13,169 nucleotides of DNA, taken from NCBI GenBank assembly GCA_035644495.1, contig DASQOM010000299.1, forward strand, positions 1 through 13,169, written 5' to 3'. The position numbers and the translations under genes were made by a program. How positions within the stretch are numbered: position 1 is the stretch's first letter; every line of letters begins with the position of its first letter. A model generated the notes under the pieces. It saw only the letters and a program-made list of their open reading frames with translations. It searched no databases and was not told the origin of the DNA. Source of the stretch: JACQFK01 sp035644495. GTDB taxonomy: Bacteria; Planctomycetota; MHYJ01; JACPRB01. Positions 11,772-13,169 of this stretch are shown piece after piece.

Positions 11772-13169
11772 ACCCCTGGCGTTGGGTCCGGTCGCGGCGC
11801 TGGTGGGTCCAGCTGCTGCTCGCGGGCGGCGTCCTGCCGATCGTCCTCGTGACGCTTTATGTCGCCGGTCGCTCGATCCAGTACGCCGCGGCGGAGCGGG
11901 ACGGGGGCGTCTACGTCCCCTCCACCGCCAATGTCGTCCTCCGCGCGCGCGGGCTGGAAGCGCAGCTCCGGCGGCTGCGGGACTCGACCGCGTGGCATGC
12001 GTTCGAGCGCCGCATCCTGCGCGACCCGGTCCTTCGGAGGCAGATCAACGGCCTGCTGCAGGCCAACGGCGCGCCGACCCTGGACGACCTCGACGATTCG
12101 CGGAAGCCGTTCGCGAAGAACCAGGAACGGCTCATCGACGCGATCGGCGACGACTTGATCGGCGCGCTGCAGGTGCGCGACTCGCTGCCGAAAGCGTCGT
12201 GGTGCGGCATCGTCCGGCTGCGCTGGCTCCATTACCTGGCCGCGCCCTTCGCGCGGCTGGCCCTGCGGAGCGAGGAGCTCGACGGCGAGACCTGCCTCGT
12301 GATCCGCGACGGGGGTCAGGAGATCCGCATCGTCATCATCGGGTCGCTCGCGATCGCCGCCAACGACAAGGCGCTGCTCTCCCAGGCCTTGCGCCGCCAG
12401 GGTCGCGAGGAGGCCTCGGATCGGCCGATCGTCGCCCGCGCCGTCTTCGAGAACTCGCCGGCCCTGTTCGAGGTGCGCAAGGCGGTCCGGGACAGCGGCG
12501 TGATGCCGTTCGTCGACTGGAGCACCGCGCGCGGGCTGAAGCTGAGCGCCGACGTGCAGGACGCGACCGCGTCGCTCGATCTCCTCCTCGACAAGGCCGA
12601 GCCGCTGCATTCGACGCCGCCGCCGCTGGAGCTGCGCGGCTGGGCGCCGCTCAACACCTCGGGGCTGCTGCTCACCAATACGGGCGGGGCCGACCTGATG
12701 CGCTGGCTGAGCGACCTGGTCCTCAGCGCGGGTCCGCGCGACTTCACCGCGCAGACGATCCAGCAGGCGTTGAAGGCGCTCGAGGACGGGGGTCTCTACT
12801 CGCACCTGCTGCCGCAGCTGAACGACGGCATGGCGTTCGTGACCGGCCTGGAGGAGCGGGAAGGGCGCTCGTACACCGCGTTCGCGCTGCTGCTGCCCTC
12901 GAAGGATCCGGAGGCGGCGGTCGAGGCGCTCAACCGCATGGTCCGCAAGATCGCCGGCGCGTGGGGGGATTCGAAATACTTCACGTCGATCCCGGTGGGC
13001 GACGTCGTCCTGAACTCCTGGAGCTGGCCGGAGGGGCTGCAGATCAACGACCTGCTGAGCCCGACTTACGGTGCGGTGAAGGGGATGATCGTCCTGGGCA
13101 ACAATGCGGCGTTCACCGAGGCGGTCGTGAAGACGGCGGCGCAAGGGGGCGGATTCGAGGAGACATCGG
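11768..13169 (+). CDS. Membrane-anchored protein of unknown function, partial (467 aa, runs off right edge)
   Basis: The frame opens at ATG 11768 overlapping the moaB stop and stays open to the right edge, giving 467 complete residues with no stop. Codon use is strongly G/C-ending and there are no long shadow frames of comparable quality. The N-terminus MNPWRWVRSRRWW is positively charged, followed by one membrane span at about residues 14-34 and no cleavage site, so it is a signal anchor with a large exported domain. The next segment, VPSTANVVLRARGLEAQLRRLRDS (49-72), recalls the opening of DUF3352-type exported proteins. This resemblance is weak and I would not assign the family. Later parts alternate helices and strands (DLMRWLSDLVLS, NDGMAFVTGL, YGAVKGMIVLG) without catalytic motifs. 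Coupling to moaB suggests shared expression, not necessarily shared function. Confidence 0.8.
   Translation, partial: MNPWRWVRSRRWWVQLLLAGGVLPIVLVTLYVAGRSIQYAAAERDGGVYVPSTANVVLRARGLEAQLRRLRDSTAWHAFERRILRDPVLRRQINGLLQANGAPTLDDLDDSRKPFAKNQERLIDAIGDDLIGALQVRDSLPKASWCGIVRLRWLHYLAAPFARLALRSEELDGETCLVIRDGGQEIRIVIIGSLAIAANDKALLSQALRRQGREEASDRPIVARAVFENSPALFEVRKAVRDSGVMPFVDWSTARGLKLSADVQDATASLDLLLDKAEPLHSTPPPLELRGWAPLNTSGLLLTNTGGADLMRWLSDLVLSAGPRDFTAQTIQQALKALEDGGLYSHLLPQLNDGMAFVTGLEEREGRSYTAFALLLPSKDPEAAVEALNRMVRKIAGAWGDSKYFTSIPVGDVVLNSWSWPEGLQINDLLSPTYGAVKGMIVLGNNAAFTEAVVKTAAQGGGFEETS

Noticed and set aside
11219..13144. - strand frame of 641 residues across moaB and the last gene
   Set aside because: Antisense to moaB and the exported-protein frame; no start context or motif, typical GC shadow.

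Overview
This is a GC-rich bacterial chromosomal window in which third codon positions are nearly all G or C. Gene content and style suggest a planctomycete-like or related PVC/environmental lineage. The clues are a heparan-type sulfatase with a signal peptide, a very large unrecognised lipoprotein, a secreted Tyr-rich protein with short N-terminal helical repeats, many starts with weak or absent Shine-Dalgarno sequences, and small REP-like hairpins. This placement is an inference; no rRNA or marker gene for it lies in the window. I see no phage, insertion sequence, CRISPR or other mobile-island hallmarks.

Layout from left to right. The end of an unidentified + strand gene (1-100) converges on a 1000-residue lipoprotein gene on the - strand (128-3130). 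A coiled-coil protein (- strand, 3391-4365) is divergent from an S41 C-terminal processing peptidase (+ strand, 4483-5796). The peptidase gene is followed after 5 bases by tsaD, for tRNA t6A37 synthesis (5802-6815). The two divergent promoters have -10 boxes only 13 bp apart. A 218-bp gap with several hairpins separates tsaD from a convergent - strand pair: a short membrane-anchored protein (8451-9080) followed by an N-sulfoglucosamine-sulfohydrolase-like sulfatase (7034-8414). The sulfatase reading frame is broken by one extra C in a CCCC run at the end of its signal peptide.

The membrane-protein gene is divergent from larB (+ strand, 9114-9860), which encodes the first enzyme of nickel-pincer cofactor synthesis. 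A strong hairpin separates larB from a convergent - strand gene for a secreted Tyr/Gly-rich protein (9916-10506). Upstream of that gene, on the same strand, is an ECF-type sigma factor (10645-11175). The sigma gene is divergent from moaB (+ strand, 11259-11771). moaB overlaps by 4 bases the start of a membrane-anchored protein that runs off the right edge (11768-13169).

Most of the window is ordinary housekeeping: proteolysis, tRNA modification, cofactor synthesis. The accessory part is the envelope and secreted set: lipoprotein, coiled-coil protein, sulfatase pair, Tyr-rich protein and terminal membrane protein. I found no clear multi-gene system of a new kind. The best leads are the sulfatase frame break at a +1 slippery CCC-C, the sigma factor/Tyr-rich protein pair with a palindrome inside the promoter, the divergent coiled-coil/peptidase promoter with a terminator-like leader hairpin, and several promoters placed so close to start codons that transcripts would be almost leaderless.
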